Notes under the pieces: generated by a model | Told to the model about the DNA's origin: nothing | Databases searched by the model: none | Seen by the model: the letters and a program-made list of their open reading frames with translations, nothing else | NCBI GenBank assembly: GCA_039000515.1 | Contig: JBCFYV010002255.1 | Coordinates: 16,826,890 to 16,890,889, forward strand | From: Timema cristinae | Lineage: Eukaryota; Arthropoda; Insecta; Phasmatodea; Timematidae | DNA length: 64,000 bases | Direction: 5' to 3' | Made by a program: the position numbers and the translations under genes | In this document: one piece after another, positions 12,905 through 22,456 of the stretch | Layout of the letters: each line of letters begins with the position of its first letter | Position numbering within the stretch: position 1 is the first letter of the stretch

Positions 12905-15900
12905 TTCCATAAATTTTGAAAAATGACACCTGGACATGGGAATCTAACTAGGTGTAATTTTTCAAAATCTACGAGTATGATATATGATGCGGCTGTATCC
13001 GTTCTAAAGGGCTGTCAGGGGGAGAAGGTGTTGGAGGGTAATGGTGTAGTGCTTGGCGTGACCAAGCGTGACGTGGGGGGAAGGGGAGTCAGATAATGGG
13101 TGACATTACATTACAATTAAGCTTATCAGGCAGCATTCTGTTTTAATAAACCTGACTGTGCACAACGATCGACTCATTAACTTCGATCGTAAAAAAAAAA
13201 CTTGGCCAACATGTATGAACACATTTCAGTAAAAGGATTATATAAAAACCCACCTTGTTGGCGTTGTTAGCTAACGCGCTAGTCGTGTTGAGCTCGACTG
13301 TCGAGGATGGGGAGATCGAGGTTCGAATCTTGGTCGGGTGAACTGGGGGTGGTTTTCCCTAAATGGTTTTCCCCTCTCCCTCCACACAAATGCGGGTTCA
13401 CTTCCTCTAAATTCAACCTTCCCAATTCCCAATCCAATATTGTAATTAGTACTTAAGTGTATAACCGTACTGGTAGTAAGATGCGGTGCTAAATAATAAA
13501 TAAATGATGATTATTAAAGTATACATTTAAAATTACTATTTAAATTGGGGTGGGGTTGGATGCAGGATATTGTGACATAATAATATAAATAGGGAGAAAG
13601 GGGTTTCCTCAAAATTGTGACAAGGAAAGGGTAAAAATAAAATTAGCATGATGTAGTTTATGGATAGCTCTCAGAGATCGTTTTGATCTCCTGAGATTCA
13701 CAAGTCATGTACAATTAATTGTACAAGCATTAGCTGTCGACATAATATAAAATAATAATAATAATAAGTTTATATTTATTAAATTATGTTTGTACAGTAG
13801 AGTCTTGGAAACTCAACCTAACGTGGACTGAGATGGTGCCGAGTTATTGAAATGTAGAGTTTTACGAATTAACTTGCACAAGATGTATGTTTACTATGTC
13901 ATGTTTACTAAACAAGTATAAATAACAGTACAGTATTGAATATTATAGGTACAGTTGTACTATACTGTAACAATGTATGGTACAGTAACAGTAATATAAA
14001 GAAATGTAGTACAGTAATGTACATATAATATTGTATTGATACGAATAACATGTTACTGAATTGTAAAACTAACAAACAAAGCACTTGTAAAAACACCCCA
14101 GCACAACTGTTCTACTTGAATTACACAAACAAACTGAGAGGTTATACAATTGAATGACCTTAGATTGTGATGACTGGCGCCAACAACTGTGTGCACATAC
14201 ACGTGTCGAGTTATACAGAATGTCAAGTTGTTGAGTTTCCGAGACTATACTGTAATATGTACTTTTTACAATTAAAAATATGTTGTATTTTTTTTTTTTG
14301 CCAAATATTCCGTATGGTCAAATTTTTGATATTTTGAAATGGTCTTCAGTGTCTTTCAACTTGAACTACTAAGAATCTAATATATTTTGACTTACAGTGA
14401 CAGCAAATGTCCCAAGGAGAAATATGAACCGGAACCAGATCTCAATTTGTGTGAATGCTGGGTTGTAACTCTTGAACTGAAATAATAAATAATATTAATG
14501 TTATGAGAAGAGTAATACTTAATATCAAAATCGAATCATTGGCACTATATCAAAGTAAAGATTAGTCAAAATCATGAAGGCAAACGGTATAGGGTTGGCC
14601 TTGGTATGGATGCAGCCATGTGCTGGGAACTGGTATCATCTTAAATAAAATTAGTTCAAAAATGATATGTAAATGGGTATTTGACCTGAAGCCTTTGGCT
14701 TAGTGCACAAACTATCCCATCATAGTTTGTATTTGTGTGTTTTTAAATATCTTTCTGCTTAGGTTTTAAGTATAGCACAATTTTATTATTTTTAATCGAC
14801 AGCAAAAGTTCAAAAGTTAATTAATGACCTGTAGGCCTACCGTATGAAGGAAGTCTTCAGAACTTTTATAAGATATTGACTCACATAGAAAGTGATGTCT
14901 TTGATGTTATATCTCTGATGGAAACTTTCTAGTCCGTAAAAGTTGACCGTTAAGATGTAATGGGTGTAATCAAGGAAACCCAAATGAAGCACTATAAACT
15001 CTTCACAGCTCTGACGTTCACAGCGCAAATGTCGAGTCCTGTCATCAAATAAAAATATAATTAGAATTTGATAAAATAAAAAAGGTTTGATATCAAGATC
15101 AGGTACAGTATATAAAGGCAATGCAAATATATTTAGATTATTTTGCCAAAACACTTATTTACTCTATTTCAGAGATATTTTGTTTCAATATTAATGTGGT
15201 GTTACCTGTATTAGTGACCATTCAGTCTAAGGTGTTAAGGTTTTACTGACGAGGATTACAATTTTTGGGATGTCAGTGTTTCTATTCAAGGTCAATGGAA
15301 GTAGTTTTCATTAAAAAAAACTCCATGGCGTCTGAGCAACTGAGCCATAACGATCAAATGGCCGCTATCAGTTGGCGAAAATAATGCCAACTTCTGTGTA
15401 TATAAGGTGTCATGGGGTCAGCACAATGAGCTCTTCGGCCGCTAATCTTAGTTTTCTAGACCAGATTCACTACTTTTTTATTCAAATAACTCCTCATTTG
15501 TCCTCATGAGATTGAGCTGACAGCATTCCCGACAAATTAAGTGATTATTAAATGTAGTGGTTTTTAGCCTCTATCTACATTAATGTGGGTGTATTTTTTT
15601 TTTCAAATCCACCTTATTCATCAATAGATCATAAGCTAAACATACCAATTATTAAAAAATGTTTTAGTGGTATCACTATGGTAAATATGTCATTTTATAG
15701 AAATAATATATTCTTTTTGTTATGAGCCCTTCTAAATCCAAGAATAACACCTAAATTACATACTAAGTAATGTTGCTCAAGCCAGATAATAAATCGTAGT
15801 GCAGTTTTCTGTATTATACTTTAAAAAAAACATAGTGGAATTTAACCAAAGAAACCATTTTACTATATTTGAACAAATACAACAAAACTGAAAACTTATT

Positions 15901-18900
15901 ATTTTTAAATGAAAAATCTATTTTACTGAACCTAATTTAAATGTTTTAATTTTAAGTGAAGAATGCAGAAAAAATAATTAGATGTGTTTAAGGGTGAAGG
16001 TACAGGGGAAAAAAAGGGGGAAAATCTAATTTTAACTCAAATTGAGTTAGTGCAGCTATCTGATATACAATCATGAGACCTTTATTTTACACTTTAGATT
16101 ATGGTTAAGAGAAGTAAGTTACATATTTTGCTATAGTTAAATTTAAAAAAATAATATTTGCTGAGATTCTTATGGGATTTGAGATATCAAAGTCGTCGTT
16201 CTGGAAAACATATGTAATGTGATTTTCCCTCCTTTTACCTTGTACCTCTCATATATTTTATGGATTCATTGTAATCTTGTGTCTAGTTTCTAGGTTAGGT
16301 GGTTGTGAGATGGGCTTTTTAAAGATGACACATGGACAATGTGAAAATAGGATTGGAAAAGGAAACACACAGCAGAAATTATATTTTTAATTACAGGGAA
16401 AAACACAATGCTATATCGACGACATTTTCATGATCTGGCCTCACTCCGAAAAATCTTTGGACGTCTTTCTAGATAATCTCAACAATTGTAGCCCCTTAAC
16501 CTTCACCCACAATAAATCACAACATAGTCTTACCTTCCTTGATGTGAATCTGTTCCTTGAAAACGAGCAAATTCGCACCACTGTAGATATAAAACCCACC
16601 ATTCACCAACAATACCTCCATTACCAGAGCAGCCATCCTTCATACACAAAAAGGTCTCTACCATTCAGCCTATGTTCAGAACCCGATGATTTAACTGAAT
16701 ATTGTAAACAACTCTCCACAGATTTCCAAAGCAGAGGTTACCCCAAGCATTTAATAGATATCCAAATCTCCGGAGCACTCTCCAGGACGACTATGACTCT
16801 CCAAAGAAAGTTGAGGACATCCCTCTCACAGCACAATACCATCCTGGTCTACAACGTATAAACACCATCCTTAAAAGTGGTTACAAATTCCTAACCAGTT
16901 TCACCCAGACCCAAAACCTTCTTGGTTCACCCTTAAGAGCCACTTTCAAACGGCCACCCAGGCTCCACAATATTCTATCCCATCCCAAACTTCCTGACCC
17001 CAAGAGAATTCGAGAAGAAAAAACGACGACCAAAGTTTCATACCCTTGCGGTAGCACCCGTTGCAGCACATGTGGAATACAAAATTCCTCGTCATTACAG
17101 GGAAAACAAGAAGAAATAGAATAGGGGATGAAGAAATCGGTGAATGATCTAAAGTGCAGAAACTAAAGCATAGAGAATAGTGCAAAACTAAAGTGGTAAA
17201 AACACACAAAGAGGATAAAAATATATGATAGGGAGGGACTGAAGCAAAGGGAGGAAAGGTGACCCAAATCCAAGAGAAGATTGGGAATATTGTGAGGGAG
17301 AGCAGTAAACACTCCCTGCAGAACCGAACTGTCTAATAAACCGTAAAAAAAAAAAAAAAAAAAATATCTCCAAAATCTGTCACTTTAGCTCAGTCAACAT
17401 TGTGTCTTACTACTGAGTTAAGGGTCCTGGGCTTGAATCCTGGCATGGCCGAAAAATTTATTGTTGGTGGAAATATGAGCTTCCCCTTTCACAATAATGA
17501 ATTAACGGCCGGGGGGACGGGATGTTTTGTCTGTTTCAGATTTAAGTTAAGTAAGTTTATAAGTCATGTGCTGATATAATCAGTTGGTTCAGAAAGTGCA
17601 TGTTAAATACCTCAAATATAAAAAAAGATAAAAAAAAAAAGAACCAAACAAAGATAACTTGAAATTATTGCTAGCATTATCTGTCACAAGTCACAAATAT
17701 ACCCTCATTTTATTATGAGTGGAGCACATTTTTAATTAATACAAACTTTTTTTTTTTGCGGTGGACAGTGATAGTAATTTACTGTATTATTAGGGGAATT
17801 TCATTGGAATTATTTAGCAATGGGTAATATACTATGTTTCTTGAATCCGAATATTAGATTTTCTTTCGAATCTCTAAAAAATCCTTGAATCTTTTAAATA
17901 CGTACAGTTCTATTTAAAGTGAAAATATTTAAAATTGAATTAAAAAAGACTTATTTAAGGCCACTGACAAATGTTATTATATCATAAATAATAAAGAAAA
18001 CAAATATTTATTAAATTAATTATCTTAATATCTGATTTCATCCTTTTTTTTTTGTGATTTTGTTACCCTCACAACACAAGTTTGTATAGTTCCTTTTACC
18101 AATAATTTAAATTAGGAAGGATAGCCAGCACACTTTTCTTGGTGATACTGGGGTAGAAAATGTTTAGATAGAAAACTAAAAATATCACAAAAACATTTTT
18201 AAGGACAAGCATTCACTGTCACAGACGGCTTCCTCAGGTCAAGAAAGTAGACTGATGCTCTTGGTTTAACTGCAAGGTTTACTTTCCACAGCTCATTGTT
18301 TTTCAGTTATGATATCACTATATAGATGGCAGCACTATGAATAGATAGATAGAAAAACTAAAAATAGTGTTATATACTGTATTATTACTGTGACATTGAA
18401 TGTAATAATAAGTGTGCTGTGTGGAAGGAGAGGAGTTACCTAAGGTTGGGATTAGGGCCTTGTCTGGATTTGAAGATATATTGATGAGCCAGTTCCCATA
18501 TCCTTAGTTGTGAAGGGTTGCATATTTCTTTGTTCAGGGATTTGACCACCTTGGTTGTGTAACAGTGATTAAAGTCCAGATTATGAGTTTCGGCATGTGA
18601 TGCTACAGGCTTAGCTTCATTTTTAATTTTTGTGTCACGTCGATGACCATTCATTCTCTTTCTTAGTGTTTCTGTTGTGAAACCAATGTATTGTGTTGGC
18701 ACTGGTTGCATTCCAGTTGCTAGATGAGGTTTCCAGAACCACAAGTATGGTGGTCTTTTATAGGATTATTTATTTTAGTTATGTTGCTAGAGAATGAATT
18801 TGTTGGTTTATGTATGGTGCAGGTTTTGTAGGGGGTGCGGTTGCAGGGAAATTAACCTGATATTTGTTTGGGTTCTAGTTGAATAGTGGGGTCCGGCGGT

Positions 18901-21026
18901 TTGGGTTTTAGAAGTTGCGTAGATTGACTGGTTGTTTATAGGTTAGTTTTGGAGGCTCCTTGAAGATATGTTGTGTGGTGGTGGAGGTTTGCAGTATGAG
19001 GAAACTTGTTTTCAAGAGATTGTTGAGTTTGTGGAGTCCACGGTGGTATGTAGTGACCAGAGGGATGAAGTTGTTTGTTCCTATTGATGTAGTGGGCCCG
19101 CTATTTTGAGCTCTGTCTATTTGACTACACACCAGTGCTTTGGGGTAGCCTCTGTTCATAGAAGCATGTTGCAGTTATTTTATTGTATTGTAAAAAGGTC
19201 ATTGTGGTCGGAGAAAATTCTTTTGGCTCTAATGGCTAGGCTATGTGGGAGTGATCTCTTTCTGCCAGGAAGGATTCGAGTTGTTAAGTGATGCTGGTGC
19301 AGATCATAAAGATGTTATCGATGTATCTGAACCAACAAAGGGGCTGTAGCGGTTGTCTACCCAGGAACATACGTTCCGGTCTACACCTATACAAGTTTGC
19401 ATATGAGAGGGGCCATGTGCATTCCCATGGCAGTTCTATCTAAAACATTTCTACTCCAGTATAACCAAGATAAGTGGGCTGTCTATCCCTCCTAATTTAC
19501 ACCTAGATTTAGCCTATTGCTCTATTCCAAATAACTTTTACCATTTATTTGCAATTATTGTTTAAAGTTAAGGTCTTCATATTGTATTCGAGATAGTTTT
19601 TGTGATTTTTATGAATCTCGACCCTCTTTAATACTATGGGATTCGAGGGATTCAAGGAATCGATGATTCAAGCTTTCCTTCTCTAATATTGAAAATATTT
19701 ATCAAAAGTGACAGTTGAAGGTCATATGACCTGACATATGAATACATTAAAGTAGAAATAGTAACTTTTTCAAGCAGTCGACCCTTACTATGAAAAATGG
19801 GATATAGCTCATCCATTCCCCTGTCTCACACATAGCAAAACATATCCTGAAATAGTCAAGGTTTTTTTTTTTCAACACTTGTTTAAACGATACCTCTGCA
19901 CGGCTGATACAAGTTGCCATGGTAGCAACCTCTTTAATGATTTACCTGTTGTGAGCTTTGTCTGCGTGAAGGACCGTGACTGGTTTGTGGTCGATTGTGA
20001 GACCTTCGATAGACACACTCACGTGGAAACTCTTGTCAAACTTCTCATCTAAAACAGAATACCAAAAGAATGTTGGGGATGATGTAGTAAAAAGACCGCA
20101 AGGGAGGTCGAGAAAGAGATGGGGTACTGTGTATGTGTGTGCTCCAATATAAAATCTAATGATTCTACAACAAATGTCACGACAAATGCTGAAATTACAT
20201 ATACATTTTATGATAGAATGTCCTGGTCTACCGTAAATAATTTCCCCCTCTACTTCCATACAGATGAAGGTACACTTCCTCCTCCTCACACCAATTACTG
20301 TAAATAGGTGATTCACCTGAACGGTAGTAAGTCAAAGAGCAATTCTCTTTCCTTGCTATTTAAAGCATGAATGTTGTATAATCTGCATGGTCTAAATGCC
20401 ACTATCATGTTAGACTATAATGCCAAGGTTCGAATCTCGGTCGGGTGTGCTGAGGGTGGTTTTTTCACTCTCCCTCCAAGCAAATTCGTGGTACACTTCC
20501 ACTAAATATAACCTTCCTAATCCCCCATTTGTGTAATTAGTACATAAGTGTATAATCTGAATTAGTAGTATGATGTGGTGCTAAATATACATATATATTG
20601 CGTAAAAGTGAAACAAAACAAAGCTGCTTGTTTTTATTCCTGTGTCCATTTATAAATAAAAGACGAAAATAAAGAAACAACAGAGCGAGCTAACCATCTG
20701 TGTTTTTTGTTGTGACTTGGGCGATGACCCACAGCTGCTGGCAGTATGTCGACAGGACCGGACTCTTCATAACAAAGGGGCCACTCGCAATCTCGCTAAA
20801 GTTCAGTTTTGGTAGAAAGCCCGAAACCTTCTGTTCTGTGGTGATGGTTATAGGAGGGCCAGCGAGTCCGATGAACACGCCAAGTCCGAAGCAGGCAAAG
20901 AAAGCGAGGAACACCATGACAAACTCTCGCTTGTGCATCGAGTACAGCCGCATTTGCACTGACCTGTGGATTCAATTTGAAGATTTGAAACAACCATACA
21001 AAATAAATCACAGTTACATATATTCT

Positions 21027-21092
<66 letters not shown>

Positions 21093-22389
21093 TTAGCACC
21101 GCATTTACTACCCGTTCGGGTTATACGCTTTAAGTACTAACTAGCTAATGGATTAGGAATTGGAAAGGTTGAATTAGAGTAAGTGAACCCGCATTTGCGT
21201 GAGGGAGAGTGTAAAAACCATTTAGGAAAAACCACCCCCAGTTCACCCGACCGAGATTCGGACCTCGATCTCCCCGTCCTCAGCAGTCGAGCTCAACACG
21301 ACAAGCGCATTAACCAACTACGCCACCGAGGTGGGTTATATTCTTTATTCAAGTATCTCCTCATTTGTCCTCGCGGGGCTGAGTTTGTCCTAGGGACTTT
21401 GGATCTGTAGCCAGGAACTCTGTGCTGACCACATGATACCCTCTATCCGCATATGTTGGCACTATTATCTCTAATGGTGGCGGCAACTCAGTCGGTATAG
21501 CTCGATTACGGGTTCACAACATAGTGTTTTACATTATTTACCCAACTGGAACGAAAGCTTAACTCACTTAAAAATTCAAGCATGCACCAGTGGTCACATG
21601 TTTTAAGGAGCTAATCCGCAATAGACTGAATTTACGGTGAAAGGAAGGTTGAGGTTCGAGTCTTGGACAGGTACACTCGGTGTGGTCTTCCACTGTGGGT
21701 TTCTCACCCCCCAAACCCTATTGCGAGTGCTGATCCTCTTAATGACCTCCCTTATCTCAAGCCCTTAGGTTCTTTTATTAATTAGAATGTTAAAAGTACC
21801 TTTTATTTATTTATTTTAAAAAAAACATTGCATTTTACTATCCGGTTAGATTACACACATTCCAAAATAACTACGATAATGTGTTAGGGATGATAAAGAT
21901 ATAATTTAGAGGAGGTTTGCCACATTTTCATGGATGGAGAATGTAAAACCATTTAGGAAAAAGCACCTTCAGTACATCAGACTGGAATACAAACCCCGAT
22001 CTCGTCGTTATCGACAGTACAATTTATTGTGAAAGTGACGTCTTAGATTATTCAACAATCAAAGCCAGAACTGTTAAAAGTAGCCTAAAAAAATATACAA
22101 ACTTTGAATAGCCTAATATATATCTTAGACTATAATTAATTGCATTTATATAAATTTTGAACCTAAACCAGGACACAAACATTTTAAAGTTGTTTTTTAA
22201 ACAACATGAGACATACTTATATGAATGTAATTTTTTAAAATTTATATTATATTTTTTGTAGTGTGCTAAAGTAAGTAAAATACCTCACCTTTCGCATCGG
22301 TCATGATGGTACGCAGGTGCTATATAGCGGTTAAATTCACTGAAGAGGTCGCTAAACTGCGACAAGCATTCCGAGCCCTCAAGCTCCAT
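4515..22389 (-). CDS. TMEM181: TMEM181 orthologue, multipass membrane protein, 11 exons
   Basis: Eleven minus-strand exons join in frame into 514 codons plus stop when counted from the ATG at 22389. Order: 22456-22289 (coding from 22389), 20963-20695, 20048-19946, 15038-14885, 14476-14396, 12438-12339, 11218-11091, 10101-9952, 8395-8293, 7797-7573, 4645-4515. All borders are GT..AG and all phases match. The protein has an N-terminal membrane segment near residues 47-68 (after [11 protein letters not shown]), a beta-rich lumenal or extracellular part with HNRTRHLRC, then a bundle of hydrophobic helices ([100 protein letters not shown]) and an acidic tail ending NDDDSD. This order and these motifs are those of TMEM181/GPR178, a relative of Wntless. 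The molecular role of the family is poorly known; the human protein is reported as a host factor for a bacterial toxin. The start codon is inferred; upstream exons could exist. Confidence 0.95.
5060..5345 (-). mobile_element. LINE-A C-terminal fragment
   Basis: Minus-strand translation gives [19 protein letters not shown], then LKWYSYVR and EEEKIPKRK in broken frames. This matches the [10 protein letters not shown]...[14 protein letters not shown] pattern of the copy at 6255-6673. Confidence 0.5.
5425..5980. repeat. interspersed element X, composite copy with inverted part
   Basis: 5425-5600 is an imperfect palindrome: GGAAAACCTC...GAGGCAATTGCAATATATT mirrored by AATATATTGCAATTGCCTC...GAGGTTTTCC. 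5569-5980 is a plus-strand copy of an element also seen at 42985-43350, with GGTTTTCCTTATA near one end and CCTTCCAAATAT at the other, and the inner block ACCTCTTTGTCCAATGGCAG. Confidence 0.6.
6255..6673 (-). mobile_element. LINE-A C-terminal domain and 3' end
   Basis: Two overlapping minus-strand frames read [38 protein letters not shown] and [35 protein letters not shown], the C-terminal part of an insect-type non-LTR retrotransposon. A frameshift separates them. Endonuclease and RT core are missing. Confidence 0.7.
6716..6810 (+). repeat. AACAT pentanucleotide microsatellite
   Basis: Runs of ATAACATAACATAACATAAC with a few interruptions. Confidence 0.85.
7190..7262. repeat. AT microsatellite in a palindrome
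   Basis: Long TATATA runs with AATCTTTATTTTTATATA and TATAAAAAATAAAGATT on the two sides, so the tract can fold back on itself. Confidence 0.7.
7573..7797 (-). CDS. TMEM181: TMEM181 exon, last membrane helices
   Basis: 225 bp encoding [40 protein letters not shown] and [34 protein letters not shown] is the most conserved stretch of the family. Confidence 0.95.
8293..8395 (-). CDS. TMEM181: TMEM181 exon, membrane helix
   Basis: 103 bp encoding [20 protein letters not shown] and [14 protein letters not shown], ending in the first base of an Asp codon. The donor is gtaagt. Confidence 0.94.
8580..8658 (+). repeat. TA and CA microsatellites
   Basis: A TATATATA run followed by a CACACACA run in the TMEM181 intron, next to the MITE that begins near 8663. 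Confidence 0.85.
8663..9054. mobile_element. non-autonomous MITE-like element
   Basis: Left end TATTTGACCTGATAGCCACC and right end, reverse complemented, TATTTGACCTATAGTAACCC. GTAGCTGGGGT occurs in both arms. About 390 bases with no coding capacity. Confidence 0.55.
9620..9880 (-). mobile_element. LINE-A 3' fragment
   Basis: CATCATCAACTGTTTCTTTC, TCCATTCTTATCCTCTTACT and TTTTCCCTACATATTACATC repeat the order found in the copies at 2942 and 6255. Confidence 0.55.
9952..10101 (-). CDS. TMEM181: TMEM181 exon, membrane helix
   Basis: 150 bp, exactly 50 codons: [20 protein letters not shown] followed by [17 protein letters not shown] and DTANFY. Confidence 0.94.
10675..10925 (-). mobile_element. 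SINE-1 copy
   Basis: Minus strand: diverged B box, then the body GTGGTTTTTATAAAACGG and the tail complementary to AGCATCACATCTTACTACCC. About 250 bases, degenerate. Confidence 0.6.
11091..11218 (-). CDS. TMEM181: TMEM181 exon, membrane helix
   Basis: 128 bp encoding [20 protein letters not shown] and [16 protein letters not shown]. The acceptor follows a tttttgcag tract and the donor is gtatag. Confidence 0.94.
11790..12238 (+). mobile_element. LINE-A C-terminal and 3' end, decayed
   Basis: Plus-strand pieces include GTGAGATGGTATGGGCATGT and the tail ACATTTTACTAAAGTGACCT GGCCACAGGCTGGAAACAG. Frames are broken. Confidence 0.6.
12339..12438 (-). CDS. TMEM181: TMEM181 exon, membrane helix
   Basis: 100 bp encoding [20 protein letters not shown] followed by [13 protein letters not shown]; the split codon completes an Asp with the next exon (YNDPIFP). 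Confidence 0.94.
12470..12728 (-). mobile_element. SINE-1 copy
   Basis: Minus-strand B box AAGGCTCGAATCTCAGTCGG with body TGATTTTTCCTAAATGGTTT, next to TMEM181 exon 12339-12438. Confidence 0.65.
12864..12905 (+). repeat. TAA trinucleotide repeat
   Basis: About 14 TAA/AAT units. SINE-1 and SINE-2 tails here also end in TAA repeats, so it may be a SINE tail remnant. Confidence 0.8.
13248..13505 (+). mobile_element. SINE-1, best plus-strand copy
   Basis: tRNA-like head TTGGCGTTGTTAGCTAACGC (A-box region) and GAGGTTCGAATCTTGGTCGG (B box), then a body with GGTGGTTTTCCCTAAATGGT and CCTCTCCCTCCACACAAATG, and a 3' tail with GTAATTAGTACTTAAGTGTA and GGTAGTAAGATGCGGTGCTA. RNA polymerase III-derived by its boxes. 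Confidence 0.8.
13795..14252. mobile_element. pogo/Tigger-like MITE
   Basis: 458 bases bounded by TA on both sides. Left end CAGTAGAGTCTTGGAAACTC, right end reverse complement CAGTATAGTCTCGGAAACTC. CAGTAGAGTCTCG-type inverted repeats with a TA target are typical of pogo/Tigger elements. No transposase frame remains. Confidence 0.7.
14396..14476 (-). CDS. TMEM181: TMEM181 exon, start of helix bundle
   Basis: 81 bp, phase 0 at both ends: [20 protein letters not shown] then LGTFAVT. The motif SYNPAF..IEIWFRF is characteristic of the family. Confidence 0.94.
14885..15038 (-). CDS. TMEM181: TMEM181 exon, cysteine-containing ectodomain
   Basis: 154 bp encoding [31 protein letters not shown] and YNIKDITFY. 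The acceptor is a cag before GACTCG and the donor is gtgagt. The 4.9-kb intron upstream carries two Penelope-like fragments. Confidence 0.93.
15355..15530 (-). mobile_element. SINE-4 fragment
   Basis: Shares GTCATGGGGTCAGCACAATG, GGCCGCTAATCTTAGTTTTC and CTCATTTGTCCTCATGAG with the minus-strand copy at 50085-50335. Confidence 0.55.
15531..16389. other. TMEM181 intron, no recognisable feature
   Basis: AT-rich intron sequence. I see no coding frame or repeat family here. Confidence 0.5.
16403..17093 (+). mobile_element. Penelope-like element fragment, RT C-terminal half
   Basis: Starts at the catalytic [20 protein letters not shown] and continues [20 protein letters not shown], then [20 protein letters not shown]. 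One frameshift near 16787; the other frame continues [51 protein letters not shown] and [13 protein letters not shown]. This is the end of the RT plus the linker and cysteine motif of Penelope-like retroelements. The GIY-YIG endonuclease is absent. Both sides carry the 13-base repeat ATTACAGGGAAAA (16390-16402 and 17094-17106). Confidence 0.85.
17107..17364 (+). mobile_element. retroposed 3' end with poly(A) tail
   Basis: Ends CTGTCTAATAAACCGTAAAA followed by about 20 A. An AATAAA about 10 bases before an A-tract looks like a reverse-transcribed polyadenylated RNA. The 5' limit is not clear; the host RNA was not recognised. Confidence 0.45.
17385..17560 (+). mobile_element. SINE-3 copy
   Basis: tRNA-like head TTTAGCTCAGTCAACATTGT (A-box region) and GGGCTTGAATCCTGGCATGG (B box), then AATGAATTAACGGCCGGGGG and GGGATGTTTTGTCTG. 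Related copies lie at 29405, 40500 and 60230. Confidence 0.7.
18110..19540 (-). mobile_element. Penelope-like element with GIY-YIG endonuclease, decayed
   Basis: Minus strand, 5'-truncated. Pieces in order: RT motif [12 protein letters not shown] near 19345-19310, linker [53 protein letters not shown] (19159-18908), a Cys-rich part [10 protein letters not shown] near 18760, and the nuclease [20 protein letters not shown] ending [19 protein letters not shown] (to 18440). Several stops and frameshifts. Segment 18110-18175 is an inverted copy of 19435-19500. Confidence 0.85.
19946..20048 (-). CDS. TMEM181: TMEM181 exon, ectodomain
   Basis: 103 bp encoding [20 protein letters not shown] and [10 protein letters not shown], with the last Arg codon split to the next exon. 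The spacing to HNRTR in the next exon matches the TMEM181 family. Confidence 0.93.
20400..20600 (+). mobile_element. SINE-1 copy
   Basis: B box AAGGTTCGAATCTCGGTCGG, then GAGGGTGGTTTTTTCACTCT and the tail GTAATTAGTACATAAGTGTA, GATGTGGTGCTAAAT. The A-box part is decayed. Confidence 0.7.
20695..20963 (-). CDS. TMEM181: TMEM181 exon, first membrane helix and ectodomain start
   Basis: 269 bp, entering and leaving in phase for GAT (Asp) across the next junction. It encodes the helix [20 protein letters not shown] followed by [11 protein letters not shown] and [14 protein letters not shown]. The donor is gttagc, a weak version of the GT site. Confidence 0.93.
21028..21091 (+). repeat. TAA trinucleotide repeat, tail of a minus-strand SINE
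   Basis: About 20 TAA units directly next to the 3' end of the minus-strand SINE-1 at 21092-21340. On the minus strand it is the TTA tail. Confidence 0.85.
21092..21340 (-). mobile_element. SINE-1, near-complete copy
   Basis: Minus strand: AACCCACCTCGGTGGCGTAG head, B box near 21265 (GAGGTCCGAATCTCGGTCGG), body GGTGGTTTTTCCTAAATGGT, and tail AACCCGAACGGGTAGTAAAT then the TAA array. Confidence 0.8.
21341..21515. mobile_element. SINE-4 fragment with internal inversion
   Basis: 21341-21420 matches SINE-4 on the minus strand (CTCCTCATTTGTCCTC, GGATCTGTAGCCAGGAAC); 21425-21515 matches it on the plus strand (CACATGATACCCTCTATCCG, GGTGGCGGCAACTCAGTCGG). Confidence 0.5.
21600..21790 (+). mobile_element. 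SINE-1 copy, old
   Basis: B box TGAGGTTCGAGTCTTGGACA with a diverged body (GTGTGGTCTTCCACTGTGGG). Confidence 0.5.
21825..22065 (-). mobile_element. SINE-1 copy, old
   Basis: Minus-strand body GTGCTTTTTCCTAAATGGTT and tail against CATTTTACTATCCGGTTAG; the head is near 22040. Confidence 0.55.
22066..22288. other. TMEM181 intron, nothing recognised
   Basis: AT-rich intron sequence between the last SINE and the first recognised exon. No feature seen. Confidence 0.4.
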
Positions 22390-22456
22390 CCTCCAGACGG
22401 AAGGTGATAAGAGTAACCTAGACCGGTTCCGTCGAGCTTGGTCATTGCAGAGGTTC
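22289..22456 (-). CDS. TMEM181: TMEM181 first recognised exon
   Basis: The exon opens after TTTACAG and ends CGAAAG before gtgagg. The end carries [16 protein letters not shown], which continues into SVQMRLYSM. The frame is open through the whole exon (NLCNDQARRNRSR... upstream), so the 5' part is either coding from an unseen exon or 5' UTR. The ATG at 22389-22387 has A at -3 and G at +4, a strong initiation context, and gives [12 protein letters not shown]. Confidence 0.85.

Noticed and set aside
16881..17209. minus-strand frames of 62-87 codons
   Set aside because: Antisense to the Penelope RT linker, which reads well on the plus strand.
20700..21140. 146-codon plus-strand frame
   Set aside because: Antisense shadow of the TMEM181 exon 20695-20963 running into a TAA repeat (poly-Ile).
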